A stretch of 64,000 nt of DNA from assembly GCF_033880585.1 (NCBI RefSeq), contig NZ_CP137624.1:3507501-3571500 (forward strand), written 5' to 3'. The stretch is from Lysinibacillus louembei. Its GTDB lineage: Bacteria; Bacillota; Bacilli; Bacillales_A; Planococcaceae. Position numbers and translations under genes: made by a program. The notes below the pieces were generated by a model. That model searched no databases, was not told the origin of the DNA, and saw only the letters and a program-made list of their open reading frames with translations. Position 1 is the stretch's first letter. Every line of letters begins with the position of its first letter. Of the stretch, positions 54,801-64,000 are shown piece after piece.

Positions 54801-54834
54801 GGGGGCGTCCGAAAAGTCATTTGGGGACGCCCCC
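54801..54834. terminator. GC-rich hairpin upstream of the spoIVA promoter
   Basis: GGGGGCGTCC pairs with GGGACGCCCCC (one bulged base). It has no T-run; it may block read-through into spoIVA. Confidence 0.5.
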
Positions 54835-54869
54835 TTTGCGACGAGGATGGTGACAATTGATTCTGACCA

Positions 54870-54947
54870 CCGCAGGAGCACAATTTTAATCAAAAATTTA
54901 CTATGTAAAATAGCGGAGCCGTCCAGAAAGTTCACTTTCTGGACGGC
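54870..54947. repeat. Repeat remnant and terminator-like hairpin after yphF
   Basis: GCCGTCCAGAAAGT pairs perfectly with ACTTTCTGGACGGC (54918-54947), 18 bases past the yphF stop, and probably ends that transcript. The adjoining TTGATT...CGCAGGAGC and ATAGCGGAGCC (54870-54920) share words with the remnant at 34918-34990. Confidence 0.5.
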
Positions 54948-54964
54948 CCCTTAAAATTCGCATG

Positions 54965-55687
54965 TTATTTTGTTGGCTCATACATAAAAATCGGCTCATT
55001 ATTTTCATCTACTGTATATGGTAATGAGTATGCAGGAACGACAGGATAATGCTCTGCTAGCAGCATGCGAATATCTTCACCTGGCTCTGGCTTTACTTGC
55101 TGTTCTTGAATAAATTGATACAAGTCCATTGAATAATCTACATATAATTCTCCAGCTGTCGAAACGATAACAGGTAATTGATTGTTAGAATATGGACTTG
55201 CTACTGTAACTTCTTCCTTATAACCGATATTTTTAAAATTAATTGTATAAATATACGGCGTAATACTTTCTTGATATTGCGGATATTTCTTGCTCATAAA
55301 GCGTATTTTTACTTCTCTCAGCTTTTCAGGCACACGTAAATCAACCAGCTTTATCGTGGGATTTTCTTCTGGATTCCAAATAACATATTGGAAAATCCCA
55401 CCTTTTTCAAATGAATTCGCTGGTGGTGAAGCTAAATATTTTGGAATCAGCTTCTCAAAATCAACTAAATATTTAATAAATATATCTGTATCCATATCGC
55501 GTGTTTTGATTGGTAAAACACCTGTATCTGCTTGATACTCCGAAATGGCACGCTGTACAGCTGCCAATTGGTCTACATCGGGCACTTGGTTTTCAGCCTT
55601 GCGCTCCTCTGGGTACATACATGCTGCTAGAAAGAACGTACAGAAAAAAACTGTAGCAAGCATTGTCCATCTTGTTTTCATCTTCAT
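54965..55687 (-). CDS. Lipoprotein YphF-like
   Basis: 240 aa. The signal peptide ends with a lipobox-like LAAC (C23, MLATVFFCTFFLAACMYPEE, in pieces), so the protein is anchored outside. The following domain with QLAAVQRAISEYQADTGVLP and PPANSFEKGG fits YphF of B. subtilis, which has the same place between yphE and spoIVA. Function unknown, sporulation link inferred from context. ATG at 55681 is an equally good start. Confidence 0.85.
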   Translation of the reverse strand: MKMKTRWTMLATVFFCTFFLAACMYPEERKAENQVPDVDQLAAVQRAISEYQADTGVLPIKTRDMDTDIFIKYLVDFEKLIPKYLASPPANSFEKGGIFQYVIWNPEENPTIKLVDLRVPEKLREVKIRFMSKKYPQYQESITPYIYTINFKNIGYKEEVTVASPYSNNQLPVIVSTAGELYVDYSMDLYQFIQEQQVKPEPGEDIRMLLAEHYPVVPAYSLPYTVDENNEPIFMYEPTK

Positions 55688-55706
55688 TTTCTCCTTCTAC
55701 CTTATT

Positions 55707-55961
55707 TTAATTCGGCCATGTAGCGACAATGAGCACCATTAAAAATGCGCCAGTAGCTAACATAATATAAGCGATTAGCTTGAATATAAAAGACAAAAAG
55801 ACATTATTTACCCATTTGCGTGTCGCTGAAATAATAACTACTGAAAAGAATAATAAGCCAATTGCATAAAACGATATCCACATCACATCAAGTGCAGGTA
55901 TATGTGCTAATGGACCACGCGCTGTATTTAATAATAAGCTGTCCAATATTTGATTGTTCAC
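55707..55961 (-). CDS. Small membrane protein, DUF2768 (YphE-like)
   Basis: 84 aa from a GTG at 55961 behind AAAGGCGG. Two membrane helices (about 27-47 and 55-80) as in the DUF2768/YphE family; function unknown. It sits between gpsA and yphF as in B. subtilis. A shorter start at an internal ATG (MWISFYAIG) is possible. Confidence 0.8.
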   Translation of the reverse strand: MNNQILDSLLLNTARGPLAHIPALDVMWISFYAIGLLFFSVVIISATRKWVNNVFLSFIFKLIAYIMLATGAFLMVLIVATWPN

Positions 55962-56043
55962 GAATTAAAACCGCCTTTCTATATAGCTATGTAGTCTTGT
56001 TTATACCATTGTAAATTATATAATTTCTACAAACAAAATAATA

Positions 56044-56106
56044 GGGCTGTTAGATTACCTTACAAGCAATGCATGCGACTGCTTTTCAGATAATCTCAAC
56101 AACCCA
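56044..56106 (-). terminator. Long imperfect hairpin after gpsA
   Basis: GGGTTGTTGAGATTA pairs with TAATCTAACAGCCC around a long inner part, followed by TATTATTTTG on the minus strand. Confidence 0.55.
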
Positions 56107-56150
56107 TTCTTTTTAGAAGCTTGCGCTATTTGTGGAGAATTTATGACACT

Positions 56151-57164
56151 TTACTGGAACTCATCAATTTCGGGCTTTTTCATGCGAATCATTAATTCAT
56201 CCACCGCTTCTTTCGGTGTTTTATCACTAAATAGCACATCATAAAGTGCCGCTGTAATCGGCATTGCCACATCATATTTTTGTGCAAGCTGATGTGCCGC
56301 CTTCGTTGTACGTATACCTTCCACAACCATGCCCATTTGCTCTAACACTTCTTCAAGCGGTAAGCCTTTTCCAAGCATATTACCGGCACGCCAGTTACGT
56401 GAGTGTACACTTGTACATGTTACGATTAAGTCACCCATTCCTGTTAATCCAGCGAATGTAAATGGATTGCCTCCCATTTTGACACCGAGGCGAGTGATTT
56501 CTGCTAAGCCGCGCGTAATTAAGGCTGCCTTCGCATTATCACCATAAGTTAGACCGTCTGTAATACCGGCTGCTAATGCAATGACATTTTTCAATGCCCC
56601 ACCAATTTCAACACCCGTCACATCCTCGCTTGTATAAACACGCAAATACCCATTCATAAACATGTCTTGTACTTTTTCTGCTGCAGCAATATTTTCACAG
56701 GCTGCTGTAACAGTTGTCGGATGCTGCAAAACAACTTCCTCCGCATGGCTTGGACCTGATAATACAACGATGTCCTCAATTAAATCAGTGCCTAGACTTT
56801 CTCGCATTAACTCAGAAATACGTAATAAAGTGTCTGGTTCAATCCCTTTTGACACATGGACAAACAACGCTTTTTCTTGTCGTAATTGTGCTAAATTGCC
56901 ACATACTTCTCTGATTGCCTTTGTCGGCACTGCAACAACAATTGTTGTTGCGTGCTGTGCAGCTTCGGCAAGATTTGCTGTGGCAACAAGATTTGCTGGA
57001 AGCGTTGTATCTGGCAAATATTTTTTATTCGTATGCTGGTTATTAATTTCGTCTGCTTGGTTTTGTCGATGTGTCCAGAGCAGCGTATCATGCCCGTTTT
57101 CTGCAAGCACAATCGCAAGCGCAGTTCCCCAAGAGCCAGCACCTAAAACAGTTATTCTCTCCAT
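56151..57164 (-). CDS. gpsA: Glycerol-3-phosphate dehydrogenase [NAD(P)+]
   Basis: 337 aa. It makes sn-glycerol-3-phosphate for membrane lipid synthesis. N-terminal Rossmann motif [10 protein letters not shown] (8-17), [20 protein letters not shown] and the active-site [16 protein letters not shown](T) are present. GGAGGGG precedes the ATG. 16 bases after der. Confidence 0.97.
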   Translation of the reverse strand: MERITVLGAGSWGTALAIVLAENGHDTLLWTHRQNQADEINNQHTNKKYLPDTTLPANLVATANLAEAAQHATTIVVAVPTKAIREVCGNLAQLRQEKALFVHVSKGIEPDTLLRISELMRESLGTDLIEDIVVLSGPSHAEEVVLQHPTTVTAACENIAAAEKVQDMFMNGYLRVYTSEDVTGVEIGGALKNVIALAAGITDGLTYGDNAKAALITRGLAEITRLGVKMGGNPFTFAGLTGMGDLIVTCTSVHSRNWRAGNMLGKGLPLEEVLEQMGMVVEGIRTTKAAHQLAQKYDVAMPITAALYDVLFSDKTPKEAVDELMIRMKKPEIDEFQ

Positions 57165-57180
57165 CTTTTCCCCTCCATAA

Positions 57181-58491
57181 CTAATCGCGTGCGCGAGTAA
57201 TTAAGCGAATCGGCGTTCCTTCGAAATCAAATGTTTCACGAATGCGGTTTTCAAGGAAACGCTCATATGAAAAGTGCATTAATTCTGGATCATTGACAAA
57301 TACAACAAATGTTGGTGGCTGAATTGCCACTTGTGTTGCATAGTAAATACGTAAGCGACGCCCTTTATCAGCAGGTGCTGGATTGCGTGCTACGGAATCT
57401 TCAATCACTTCATTTAAAATAGATGATTGAATACGCATTGCATGGTTTTCACTTACACGTTGGACAATCGCTAAAATTTGATGTACACGCTGCTTCGTTT
57501 TTGCTGACACGAAAATAATCGGTGCATAATCTAAAAATAAGAAATGCTCACGAATTTGCTGCGTATAGAAATTCATTGTTTTATCGTCTTTTTCAACAGC
57601 ATCCCATTTATTAACAACGATAATTACTGCCTTACCAGCCTCATGTGCATAGCCTGCAATTTTTTTATCTTGTTCTTGGATACCTTCGTCCGCATTTAAC
57701 ACGACTAAGACAACGTCAGAGCGTTCGATTGCTCGCAGTGCACGAAGTACAGAATATTTTTCCGTCGTTTCATACACCTTTCCTTTTTTACGCATACCTG
57801 CTGTATCAATGATGACATATTCCTGCCCATCATACGTATATGGTGTATCAATAGCATCACGTGTTGTGCCTGCAATATCGCTGACAATCACTCGATCATT
57901 ACCTAAAAAGGCATTTACTAAAGAAGATTTTCCGACATTTGGACGTCCAATTAATGAGAATTTAATCACATCATCGCCGTATTGTGTCTCGTCTTCTTGT
58001 GGGAAATGCTTTGCACATTCATCCAGTAAGTCCCCTAAGCCTAAGCCATGTGAGCCAGAAATTGGCCAAGGCTCACCAAAGCCTAATGAATAAAAATCAT
58101 AAATCATTTCACGCATATCTGGGTTATCAATTTTATTAACTGCTAATACAACAGGCTTTTTCGTTTTGTATAAAATTTTTGCTACTTGCTCATCAGCCGC
58201 TGTAACACCTTCACGTCCATTTGTCATGAAAATAATAACGTCTGCCTCATCAATGGCGATTTCTGCTTGCTGACGAATTTGTTCTAAAAAAGGCTCATCG
58301 CCAATATCAATACCACCTGTATCAATAATATTAAAATCATGCGTTAGCCATTCAGCCGAACTATAAATACGGTCACGTGTAACACCTGGAATATCTTCCA
58401 CAATGGAAACACGTTCTCCAACAATACGGTTAAAAATTGTTGATTTCCCTACGTTCGGACGTCCTACAATGGCGATTACTGGTTTTGTCAT
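57181..58491 (-). CDS. der: Ribosome-associated GTPase Der (EngA)
   Basis: 436 aa from the ATG at 58491, equal to the B. subtilis length; the four codons before it touch GGAAGG. Two tandem G domains: GRPNVGKS at about 10-17 and again near 182-189, each with DTGG/DTAGM and NKID/NKWD, then a KH-like C-terminal domain ([20 protein letters not shown]). It helps 50S subunit assembly. Confidence 0.97.
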   Translation of the reverse strand: MTKPVIAIVGRPNVGKSTIFNRIVGERVSIVEDIPGVTRDRIYSSAEWLTHDFNIIDTGGIDIGDEPFLEQIRQQAEIAIDEADVIIFMTNGREGVTAADEQVAKILYKTKKPVVLAVNKIDNPDMREMIYDFYSLGFGEPWPISGSHGLGLGDLLDECAKHFPQEDETQYGDDVIKFSLIGRPNVGKSSLVNAFLGNDRVIVSDIAGTTRDAIDTPYTYDGQEYVIIDTAGMRKKGKVYETTEKYSVLRALRAIERSDVVLVVLNADEGIQEQDKKIAGYAHEAGKAVIIVVNKWDAVEKDDKTMNFYTQQIREHFLFLDYAPIIFVSAKTKQRVHQILAIVQRVSENHAMRIQSSILNEVIEDSVARNPAPADKGRRLRIYYATQVAIQPPTFVVFVNDPELMHFSYERFLENRIRETFDFEGTPIRLITRARD

Positions 58492-58611
58492 TTTGTACTT
58501 CATCCTTCCAACTTTCGAATCTCTACGTAATTATACACGAATTTTTTCATTATAGCATGTAATGCGGTAAAGTGATGATTTTTCTTCACTGCATTGATTT
58601 TAATGAAATAA

Positions 58612-58656
58612 AAAATAAAACGAATAATTCCAACAAAGTGTAGGAATTACTCGTTC
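58612..58656 (-). terminator. Terminator after the 58668-59306 lipoprotein gene
   Basis: AACGAGTAATTCC pairs with GGAATTATTCGTT, followed by TTATTTTTTATT on the minus strand. Confidence 0.85.
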
Positions 58657-58667
58657 AATTTTCATCA

Positions 58668-59306
58668 TTATTTTGTTAAATTATAGTCAATTGAAATTTC
58701 CCCTGCTAAGAAATCTTCAAAATTCATGGAGATTGTATAATCGCCATCTGTATATGTGTGTGTGCCGAAATCTTCATCTAAAGCTTTGTCAGATTCCGCT
58801 TCATATAAATCGATATTTAGGCCCAATACTTCTATAAGTGCTGCTATAGCAGTAAAGACCTCTACTAAATCATCCCCTTCTTCACTTAGCATGTTTAGTC
58901 CTTCTGCTTTTAAGCTGTACCCCGTAATCCTTTTCTCTGCATCATATTTACTATTAATCACATAGTGCCCGTCATATCCTAAAACATCTGCATCTAGCAG
59001 CGTTTGAGAAAATCCGTTGTCTTCCACTGTTAATTCATTTGTAAGTGGCTCTGACATGCTTGCAATTTCGATAGGCTCTTCTTCATCTTGCTTCATGAAT
59101 TCAACCATTGTATTGTACTTTTTCACAAGTTTTTCTACAGTTGCTTTCGAGCCAGCATCGATATTTTCAAATGTGACAACTTCCTCAGTCTCCTGTTCTT
59201 GAACAGCTTCTTTTTCTACTGGTTCTTCTTTTGGCTTTTCCACTTTGCCGCCACATCCTGCTAATAACAGGGCACCAAAGCAAGCTGATAGTAATAACTT
59301 TTTCAT
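58668..59306 (-). CDS. Acidic lipoprotein of unknown function
   Basis: 212 aa. The lipobox LLAGC (C18) follows a normal signal; a glutamate-rich linker (about 24-48, KPKEEPVEKEAVQEQETEE) leads to an outside domain of about 160 residues that I do not recognise. It has its own good sigma-A promoter (59354-59382) and terminator, so it is a single-gene insertion between der and ypfD, absent from that place in B. subtilis. Confidence 0.85.
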   Translation of the reverse strand: MKKLLLSACFGALLLAGCGGKVEKPKEEPVEKEAVQEQETEEVVTFENIDAGSKATVEKLVKKYNTMVEFMKQDEEEPIEIASMSEPLTNELTVEDNGFSQTLLDADVLGYDGHYVINSKYDAEKRITGYSLKAEGLNMLSEEGDDLVEVFTAIAALIEVLGLNIDLYEAESDKALDEDFGTHTYTDGDYTISMNFEDFLAGEISIDYNLTK

Positions 59307-59353
59307 TGTAATACCTCTTTCGTCTATTAAATTATGTAATTACACAAGACCCA

Positions 59354-59382
59354 ATAATATATTCATTTTACTTAAAAGTCAA
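59354..59382 (-). promoter_or_regulatory. Sigma-A promoter of the acidic lipoprotein gene
   Basis: TTGACT (59382-59377), a 17-base spacer and TATTAT (59359-59354) on the minus strand. The rest of the 59307-59612 gap is AT-rich with no supported gene. Confidence 0.72.
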
Positions 59383-59561
59383 TAGTTTACAGGTAAAAAA
59401 ATACTTTAAATAATCGCCACTTACTTTTAAGATAATTTTACCAATTATTTGATTTATCATCCTAATTTTGAGGTAGCAAAATGGAAAATTATTTTTTGAA
59501 GGAGATGAATAGCCTTGCTAGTTGATTGAAATGGAGGAAGCATTCACTTATCTGAATAAAA

Positions 59562-59606
59562 TCAAAAACGATAGAAATAGCAGTTACCTACTTTTCCTAT
59601 CGTTTT
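59562..59606 (-). terminator. Terminator after ypfD
   Basis: AAAACGATAGGAAA pairs with TTTCTATCGTTTT across about 14 bases, followed by TGATTTT on the minus strand. Confidence 0.82.
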
Positions 59607-59612
59607 GCAAGC

Positions 59613-60758
59613 TTATTCTTTTGTAAAGCCTTTTAATTGATCGCCAATCACATCGCTAAACGAAAAGCCTGTGTTTTCTTCTGGTAATTCGTAATCGAAT
59701 TCTTCCTCTTTATCTGGGTTTTCAACAAGGTCTTTAATGCTTAATGATAAACGCTTCTCGGCAGCGTTCACATCCAGCACCTTCACCTGCACCTCTTGCC
59801 CTTCTTTTAACGCTTCATGAGGTGTGTTAATATGCTTATGCGAAATTTGTGAAATATGCACAAGTCCTTCTACATTCGGGAATACCTCCACGAAAGCACC
59901 GAACGTTACAAGACGGCGAACAGTTCCTGTTAATACAGCGCCTTTTGCTGCACGTTCCTCAATATTTTCCCACGGTCCAGGTAACGTGTCTTTAATTGAT
60001 AATGAAATACGCTCATTATCCGGATCAACAGAAAGCACTTTTACTTTCACTGCTTGCCCTTCTGTTAGTACAGATGATACATCCTCTACATGGTCATGTG
60101 ACACTTGCGAAATATGCACAAGTCCATCAACACCACCAAGGTCAATAAATGCACCGAATGTTGCTAAGCGCTGTACTTTGCCTTCTAACACATCACCTTG
60201 CTTTATATTGCCAATCACTTGCTTTTTTTGCTCTGCCTTTTCTTGCTCTACAACGGCTCTGTGCGATAAAATTAAACGGCCCTTTTCTTGATCTAGCTCC
60301 GTAATTTTAAAGAGCATCGTTTTGCCACGATAGTCTTCGAAATCTTCAACGAAATGATCCTCTACTAGCGATGCTGGCACAAAGCCGCGCACGCCTAAAT
60401 CTACAACTAGACCGCCTTTAACAACATCCTTCACTTCGGCTTCAAACACTTCGCCTGATTCAAATTTTGCGATTAAATCATCCCATGCTTTCAATGCATC
60501 AACTTTACGTTTCGATAACACATATGCTTCATCTTCTACTTTCGTAATCATTAGCTCAAGCACATCGCCCACTGAAACGGCATCAGACGCCTTCTCAATG
60601 TGTAGACTAGAAAGCTCACTAATTGGGATAATCCCTTCAAATGGAGCTCCCTCAATTGAAACAGTTACAGATTTATCATCAACCTGCTCCGCGGTACCTT
60701 TCACAATATCTCCTTCATGAAATTCCTTTTCTAATCCTAAGTTCATTTCTTCAGACAT
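59613..60758 (-). CDS. ypfD: S1-domain RNA-binding protein (RpsA-like, YpfD)
   Basis: 381 aa with four S1 domains (about 14-90, 105-175, 185-260, 270-345), each with the GxVxxLxxFGAFVxL pattern, e.g. GKVQRLATFGAFIDLGGVDG and VRRLVTFGAFVEV. The B. subtilis counterpart YpfD is S1-like but not essential. It lies downstream of cmk, the normal order. AAGGAGGG precedes the ATG. Confidence 0.93.
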   Translation of the reverse strand: MSEEMNLGLEKEFHEGDIVKGTAEQVDDKSVTVSIEGAPFEGIIPISELSSLHIEKASDAVSVGDVLELMITKVEDEAYVLSKRKVDALKAWDDLIAKFESGEVFEAEVKDVVKGGLVVDLGVRGFVPASLVEDHFVEDFEDYRGKTMLFKITELDQEKGRLILSHRAVVEQEKAEQKKQVIGNIKQGDVLEGKVQRLATFGAFIDLGGVDGLVHISQVSHDHVEDVSSVLTEGQAVKVKVLSVDPDNERISLSIKDTLPGPWENIEERAAKGAVLTGTVRRLVTFGAFVEVFPNVEGLVHISQISHKHINTPHEALKEGQEVQVKVLDVNAAEKRLSLSIKDLVENPDKEEEFDYELPEENTGFSFSDVIGDQLKGFTKE

Positions 60759-60858
60759 ATGTAACCCTCCTTCGCATGTTCCACTTTTATTTTATTCGAA
60801 ATAATGAATAAAAACAAAAATTTCCCCTTTTGTCATAAAAAAATCTTTTGCATACTGC

Positions 60859-61530
60859 TTACATAACGTCATATGCTAACTTCAAAATTGCCTCTGCTGC
60901 TTCATCAATCGTTAAATTCGTCGTATCTAAATATACCGCATCTGCAGCCTGAATTAACGGTGAAGCCTCTCGCTCGCTATCCAACTTGTCACGAAGCGCA
61001 ATTTCCTCTTGTAAACGCTCGATGGATGATTGAATACCACGACGTTCATTATCAAGATAACGACGACGAGCACGCTCCTCTACAGAAGCGGACATAAATA
61101 CTTTTAATTCTGCATTTGTTAAAACATGTGTCGCAATATCTCGTCCATCCATTACGACAGCACCATCTGCCGCTAATTGCTGCTGCATTGCCACTAACAC
61201 TTCACGTATATTTGCATGTGCTGCTACTTGTGAAACATTTGCCGTTACTTCATTTGAACGGATGACCTCTGAGACATTCACACCATCTACATAAACAAGT
61301 TGTCCATTAATAGACGGTTCTAATTCGATTTTTGTTGCATGCAACATTTTTTCAAGCGCTTCGCTATCATCTAATTGTATGCCCAGTTGCATCGCTTTAT
61401 GCGTAACAGCACGATACATCGCACCAGTATCGATGTATGTAAAATTTAACTTTTCTGCAACGATTTTTGCAATTGTACTTTTCCCCGCTCCAGCAGGACC
61501 ATCAATTGCAATTTGAATTTGCTTTGCCAT
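60859..61530 (-). CDS. cmk: (d)CMP kinase
   Basis: 223 aa P-loop kinase: AIDGPAGAGKSTIAKIVAEK (7-26) with GPAGAGKST, DTGAMYRAVT, and DGRDIATHVLTNA; R-rich lid RARRRYLDNERRG. It phosphorylates CMP and dCMP. Upstream of ypfD as in other bacilli. Confidence 0.97.
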   Translation of the reverse strand: MAKQIQIAIDGPAGAGKSTIAKIVAEKLNFTYIDTGAMYRAVTHKAMQLGIQLDDSEALEKMLHATKIELEPSINGQLVYVDGVNVSEVIRSNEVTANVSQVAAHANIREVLVAMQQQLAADGAVVMDGRDIATHVLTNAELKVFMSASVEERARRRYLDNERRGIQSSIERLQEEIALRDKLDSEREASPLIQAADAVYLDTTNLTIDEAAEAILKLAYDVM

Positions 61531-61598
61531 TATTTATCCCTACTTTCCTTACCACTACATTATATATGAAAAATGAGTGAGGTAGTTAACTAAATCAC

Positions 61599-61650
61599 TC
61601 AAAAATAGGCTGTAAAGAAAGGCAATGATTATCACGCTTTCCTTACAGCC
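61599..61650 (-). terminator. Terminator after motI/ypfA
   Basis: GGCTGTAAGGAAAG pairs with CTTTCTTTACAGCC, followed by TATTTTTGAG on the minus strand. Confidence 0.85.
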
Positions 61651-61697
61651 TTCACTTTATCCTACATGAATCTACATTTGTTAAATGACCGCATCTT

Positions 61698-62348
61698 TTA
61701 CAATTCATTCAGCTCTTTTTTACGTTGTAATAATTGACGCTCAAAGCATAGACGTACAATATGCTGTTTATCCACATCATCAGTATCTGTCAATTGCATG
61801 GAAGCGATTGTTCGTTCATTTTCATCGAATATGCGAACGATGCGTGCATCTGTTTGAACATATTTAATCTCATTATTCACAAAAGGAAGAACAATTGTTA
61901 GCTGAACCGTATCGCCTTCTTTAAAGTTAACTGCCCCTATTAAGCGTACAGACAGCCCTCCTGCACTAATATCCTGTGCAATAAATTGGTAGATAGAGCC
62001 ATTAAATTCAATAGCTACATCAATCGGTGTTTCGACACGAACAAACTCCCTGCGCTGAATTTTTATAAATTGGTCTTCTGGCGGACATGATAGCACCACC
62101 ATCGGTATACGGTCATTTTTACGCCCGAGTACTTGCGTTGTAAAGCTGTAACTATTTCCATCTGTGTAGAACACTGCATGCAGCTCTGTTCCATCAAGTA
62201 AAAATGCTGTTTTTTTCGTGAAATCATTAATTGGATAATCCACATAAATGACGCCATCTTCTTTTTCTACGACTTTACATCTAAACTTTTCCATGCCATC
62301 TGTGCCTTCTGGCTCTAACATTAACATCGTTCCAATTTTCAATTCCAT
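61698..62348 (-). CDS. motI: PilZ-domain c-di-GMP receptor (flagellar brake MotI/YpfA-like)
   Basis: 216 aa from the ATG at 62348 with GAGGAGAAAATC before it. A YcgR-like N-terminal domain (1-95) is followed by a PilZ domain (about 97-205) with the c-di-GMP residues in QRREFVRVETP and ISAGGLSVRL. By analogy to MotI it slows flagella by binding MotA when c-di-GMP is high. Same place as ypfA in B. subtilis. Confidence 0.9.
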   Translation of the reverse strand: MELKIGTMLMLEPEGTDGMEKFRCKVVEKEDGVIYVDYPINDFTKKTAFLLDGTELHAVFYTDGNSYSFTTQVLGRKNDRIPMVVLSCPPEDQFIKIQRREFVRVETPIDVAIEFNGSIYQFIAQDISAGGLSVRLIGAVNFKEGDTVQLTIVLPFVNNEIKYVQTDARIVRIFDENERTIASMQLTDTDDVDKQHIVRLCFERQLLQRKKELNEL

Positions 62349-62421
62349 GATTTTCTCCTCGTGCATTGAAATTTTCTATGTCTATTATCGCACGGAGGTT
62401 ATAATTTATCTATAACTATTA

Positions 62422-63699
62422 TCAGGCTAATGTATCAATTTGAATCACATCATGGGTCGTTGCATCGACAACTACACGGAATGTATCATATTGTTTATCC
62501 GGTAGCCTTGCCATTACCTCATAGCATAAGCGCAGTTCATAGGCATCATTTTCTGTATAAATTTTCTTTTCATCCTCTATGACAACACCTTCGCCAAAAA
62601 ATGTTGACCAATCAATCGGCTTTAGCTCCTGCTCTTTAATCGTTTCCTTTTGAATGTATTCCATCGCATTAATACCTAACACCTCGCCGCTATCCTTGGC
62701 AACTTTCACTTGAATGCTATCAGGATAAACGAGTGCATCGTTTACTTTACGTGTAAAAACAAAATGCCATGCAATATGATTTTCACGCATTTCTGTCATA
62801 ACCGTATCGTCATAGCCAGCATCTGCCATAATCTTTTCAGCTGCTTGTAACACTTCCTCATGTGGCAGCGCTGTTTTTTTCATCGGTCGCTCTAGCAGGA
62901 ATGACAAAATATGCCCACCTTTCTCCGTAATATCTGCATAGCCAATACGCGAGCCACGAACAAATTGAATGTGATAAAACGGATACGGCGCATCGTCTCT
63001 ACTTTTCGTTACCGTCATTGTTGCATCACTAATTAAAGGGAATACAGTTTGCAGGCGCTGCAATGCTTGTGCCTTCGTTAATGGCTCGTCCATTAAATGC
63101 TGCAATTCTCGCTTTTTTTGGTAGTCGCTCTCACTCGCTGTTAAAGGAAAATCCGTTTCATTAAAGCTTTTTAAATCTGCCGATACTTTCGCAAAGGATG
63201 AATCCCCTACCTCGTCAGCTGTTATTTTTGACCATTTTTGATAATCGCCATCTTGTTGAAAATAATTTGTTGTCGCAACAGTCCATTCCTCTGTTAGCGC
63301 ATGTAAATTGCCATTGACTGTCTCCATTTTATCTTGCCATTCTGTCGCATCTTGAGAAGCCGCAGCACGCTTTGCCTCATCACCTATACGACCTAAATAA
63401 CGCATCCAATCATTTGCTACCTCTTGATGTAAAGGCAGACGTGACACTGCATTACGCATATCACTACTCACGCGCCAAATCGTATCCAGCTCTTTATGCA
63501 ATGCTTTCTCATCTTGAAATAGCATCGATTTAGCAATGGATGAATGTAATAAGGATAGCTTTTCCGAGGCATTTGTTAGCTCGTTTGTATAATGGGCATG
63601 TACTGCCCTTTCCATTGAACGCTGTTTTGTCGTCACATCATACGCATAAACAGCTAAAATCAACACAACAATGCTTAATAAATATACTGCATTTTTCAT
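62422..63699 (-). CDS. ypeB: Germination protein YpeB
   Basis: 425 aa. A signal anchor (about 3-19, NAVYLLSIVVLILAVYAYD in pieces) is followed by an all-helical domain and PepSY-like repeats in the C-terminal half (KAQALQRLQTVFPLISDATM; HEEVLQAAEKIMADAGYDDT). YpeB stabilises and localises the cortex-lytic enzyme SleB in the spore; sleB lies 9 bases upstream, as expected. Confidence 0.95.
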   Translation of the reverse strand: MKNAVYLLSIVVLILAVYAYDVTTKQRSMERAVHAHYTNELTNASEKLSLLHSSIAKSMLFQDEKALHKELDTIWRVSSDMRNAVSRLPLHQEVANDWMRYLGRIGDEAKRAAASQDATEWQDKMETVNGNLHALTEEWTVATTNYFQQDGDYQKWSKITADEVGDSSFAKVSADLKSFNETDFPLTASESDYQKKRELQHLMDEPLTKAQALQRLQTVFPLISDATMTVTKSRDDAPYPFYHIQFVRGSRIGYADITEKGGHILSFLLERPMKKTALPHEEVLQAAEKIMADAGYDDTVMTEMRENHIAWHFVFTRKVNDALVYPDSIQVKVAKDSGEVLGINAMEYIQKETIKEQELKPIDWSTFFGEGVVIEDEKKIYTENDAYELRLCYEVMARLPDKQYDTFRVVVDATTHDVIQIDTLA

Positions 63700-63708
63700 A
63701 GCTCACCT

Positions 63709-64000
63709 CTAATAGCAGAAAATATGCTGCCCAATCTGCTTTATTTGTGGACGTGTCCAAATCCATTTGCTTGTTGCTGTTTTAGGGTTGAAATAATATA
63801 GCGCGTTCTCTGTTGGATCCCAGCCATTCATCGCATCCAAAACAGCTTGCTTTGCTCGTTCATTTGGCGTCAACCAAATTTGACCATCGGCTACTGCTGT
63901 AAACGCAAGTGGCTGGAAAATAATATCGGAAATCGAATTTGGAAAATCAGGTGACTCCAATCGATTTAAAATAACCGCCGCTACTGCTACTTGTCCCTCA
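63709..64000 (-). CDS. sleB: Spore cortex-lytic enzyme SleB (C-terminal part, runs off the window)
   Basis: The visible 96 residues begin EGQVAVAAVILNR and continue SPDFPNSISDIIFQPLAFTA, DGQIW, NALYYFNP and the end KQIGQHIFCY. This is the hydrolase_2 (SleB/CwlJ) domain, a lytic transglycosylase that opens the spore cortex in germination. The reading frame is open through 64000; a TTG at 63960 is not the true start. The peptidoglycan-binding N-terminal part lies beyond the window. Confidence 0.95.
   Translation of the reverse strand, partial: EGQVAVAAVILNRLESPDFPNSISDIIFQPLAFTAVADGQIWLTPNERAKQAVLDAMNGWDPTENALYYFNPKTATSKWIWTRPQIKQIGQHIFCY

Noticed and set aside
56662-57180. 172-codon plus-strand ORF
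   Set aside because: It is antisense to gpsA and composed of serine/cysteine-rich shadow sequence.

Overview
The window reads as chromosomal DNA of an AT-rich, endospore-forming, rod-type Firmicute close to Lysinibacillus (Planococcaceae/Caryophanaceae). The genus is an inference. The evidence is spoIVA, sleB and ypeB (spore genes), hepS/menG/hepT and qcrABC (menaquinone respiration), bacillithiol synthesis, TRAP (mtrB), T-box control, strong AGGAGG ribosome binding sites, and a gene order that follows the Bacillus subtilis sleB-ypeB ... qcrABC ... panBCD block. No rRNA, tRNA, phage, IS element or true CRISPR array was seen.

Layout. 1-1000: end of an ABC transporter operon whose ATPase gene is split by a frameshift. 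1.1-4.1 kb: T-box controlled archaeal-type prolyl-tRNA synthetase, then an ECF sigma factor with its membrane partner. 4.2-6.5 kb: formamidase, a WYL regulator and a GyrI-like protein. 6.6-11.9 kb: LnrJK-LnrLMN-like (linearmycin-resistance type) two-component system and ABC exporter. 12-14.6 kb: two tandem COG0523 (CobW/ZagA-like) metallochaperone GTPases with a Zur box. 14.7-21 kb: assorted accessory genes (UPF0316 protein, SulP transporter plus universal stress protein, MerR regulator, AIM24-like protein plus methyltransferase behind two ECF-type promoters, lipoprotein and NUDIX genes). 21-24.7 kb: two ABC-F ATPases, each preceded by a small leader ORF and attenuator-like hairpins. 24.8-25.4 kb: RidA protein.

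25.4-64 kb is mostly the conserved core, nearly all on the minus strand: panBCD, birA, cca, bshA, mgsA, dapB, mazG-like, qcrABC, ypiFBA, the aromatic supraoperon (aroC-aroB-aroH-hisC-tyrA-aroA), cheR, ndk, hepT-menG-hepS, mtrB, folE, hup, spoIVA, yphFE, gpsA, der, ypfD (S1-like), cmk, motI, ypeB and the start of sleB. Differences from B. subtilis at this locus are the absence of trpEDCFBA between aroH and hisC, the absence of bshB1 between mgsA and bshA, and the insertion of three small paralogous membrane/coiled-coil genes between ndk and cheR.

The most notable unexplained items are: (i) the three tandem small membrane/coiled-coil paralogs behind a perfect sigma-W-type promoter (TGAAAC-N16-CGTATA); (ii) duplicated sigma-W-type promoters in front of an AIM24-like gene; (iii) paired ABC-F genes with leader ORFs; (iv) a 440-bp array of about 21 degenerate 20-21 bp repeats behind birA, related to a shorter array at 6.5 kb; (v) a leader with terminator and possible antiterminator in front of panB; (vi) an apparent ATT start codon for spoIVA. 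All functional statements come from reading motifs and gene order; no database search was possible.
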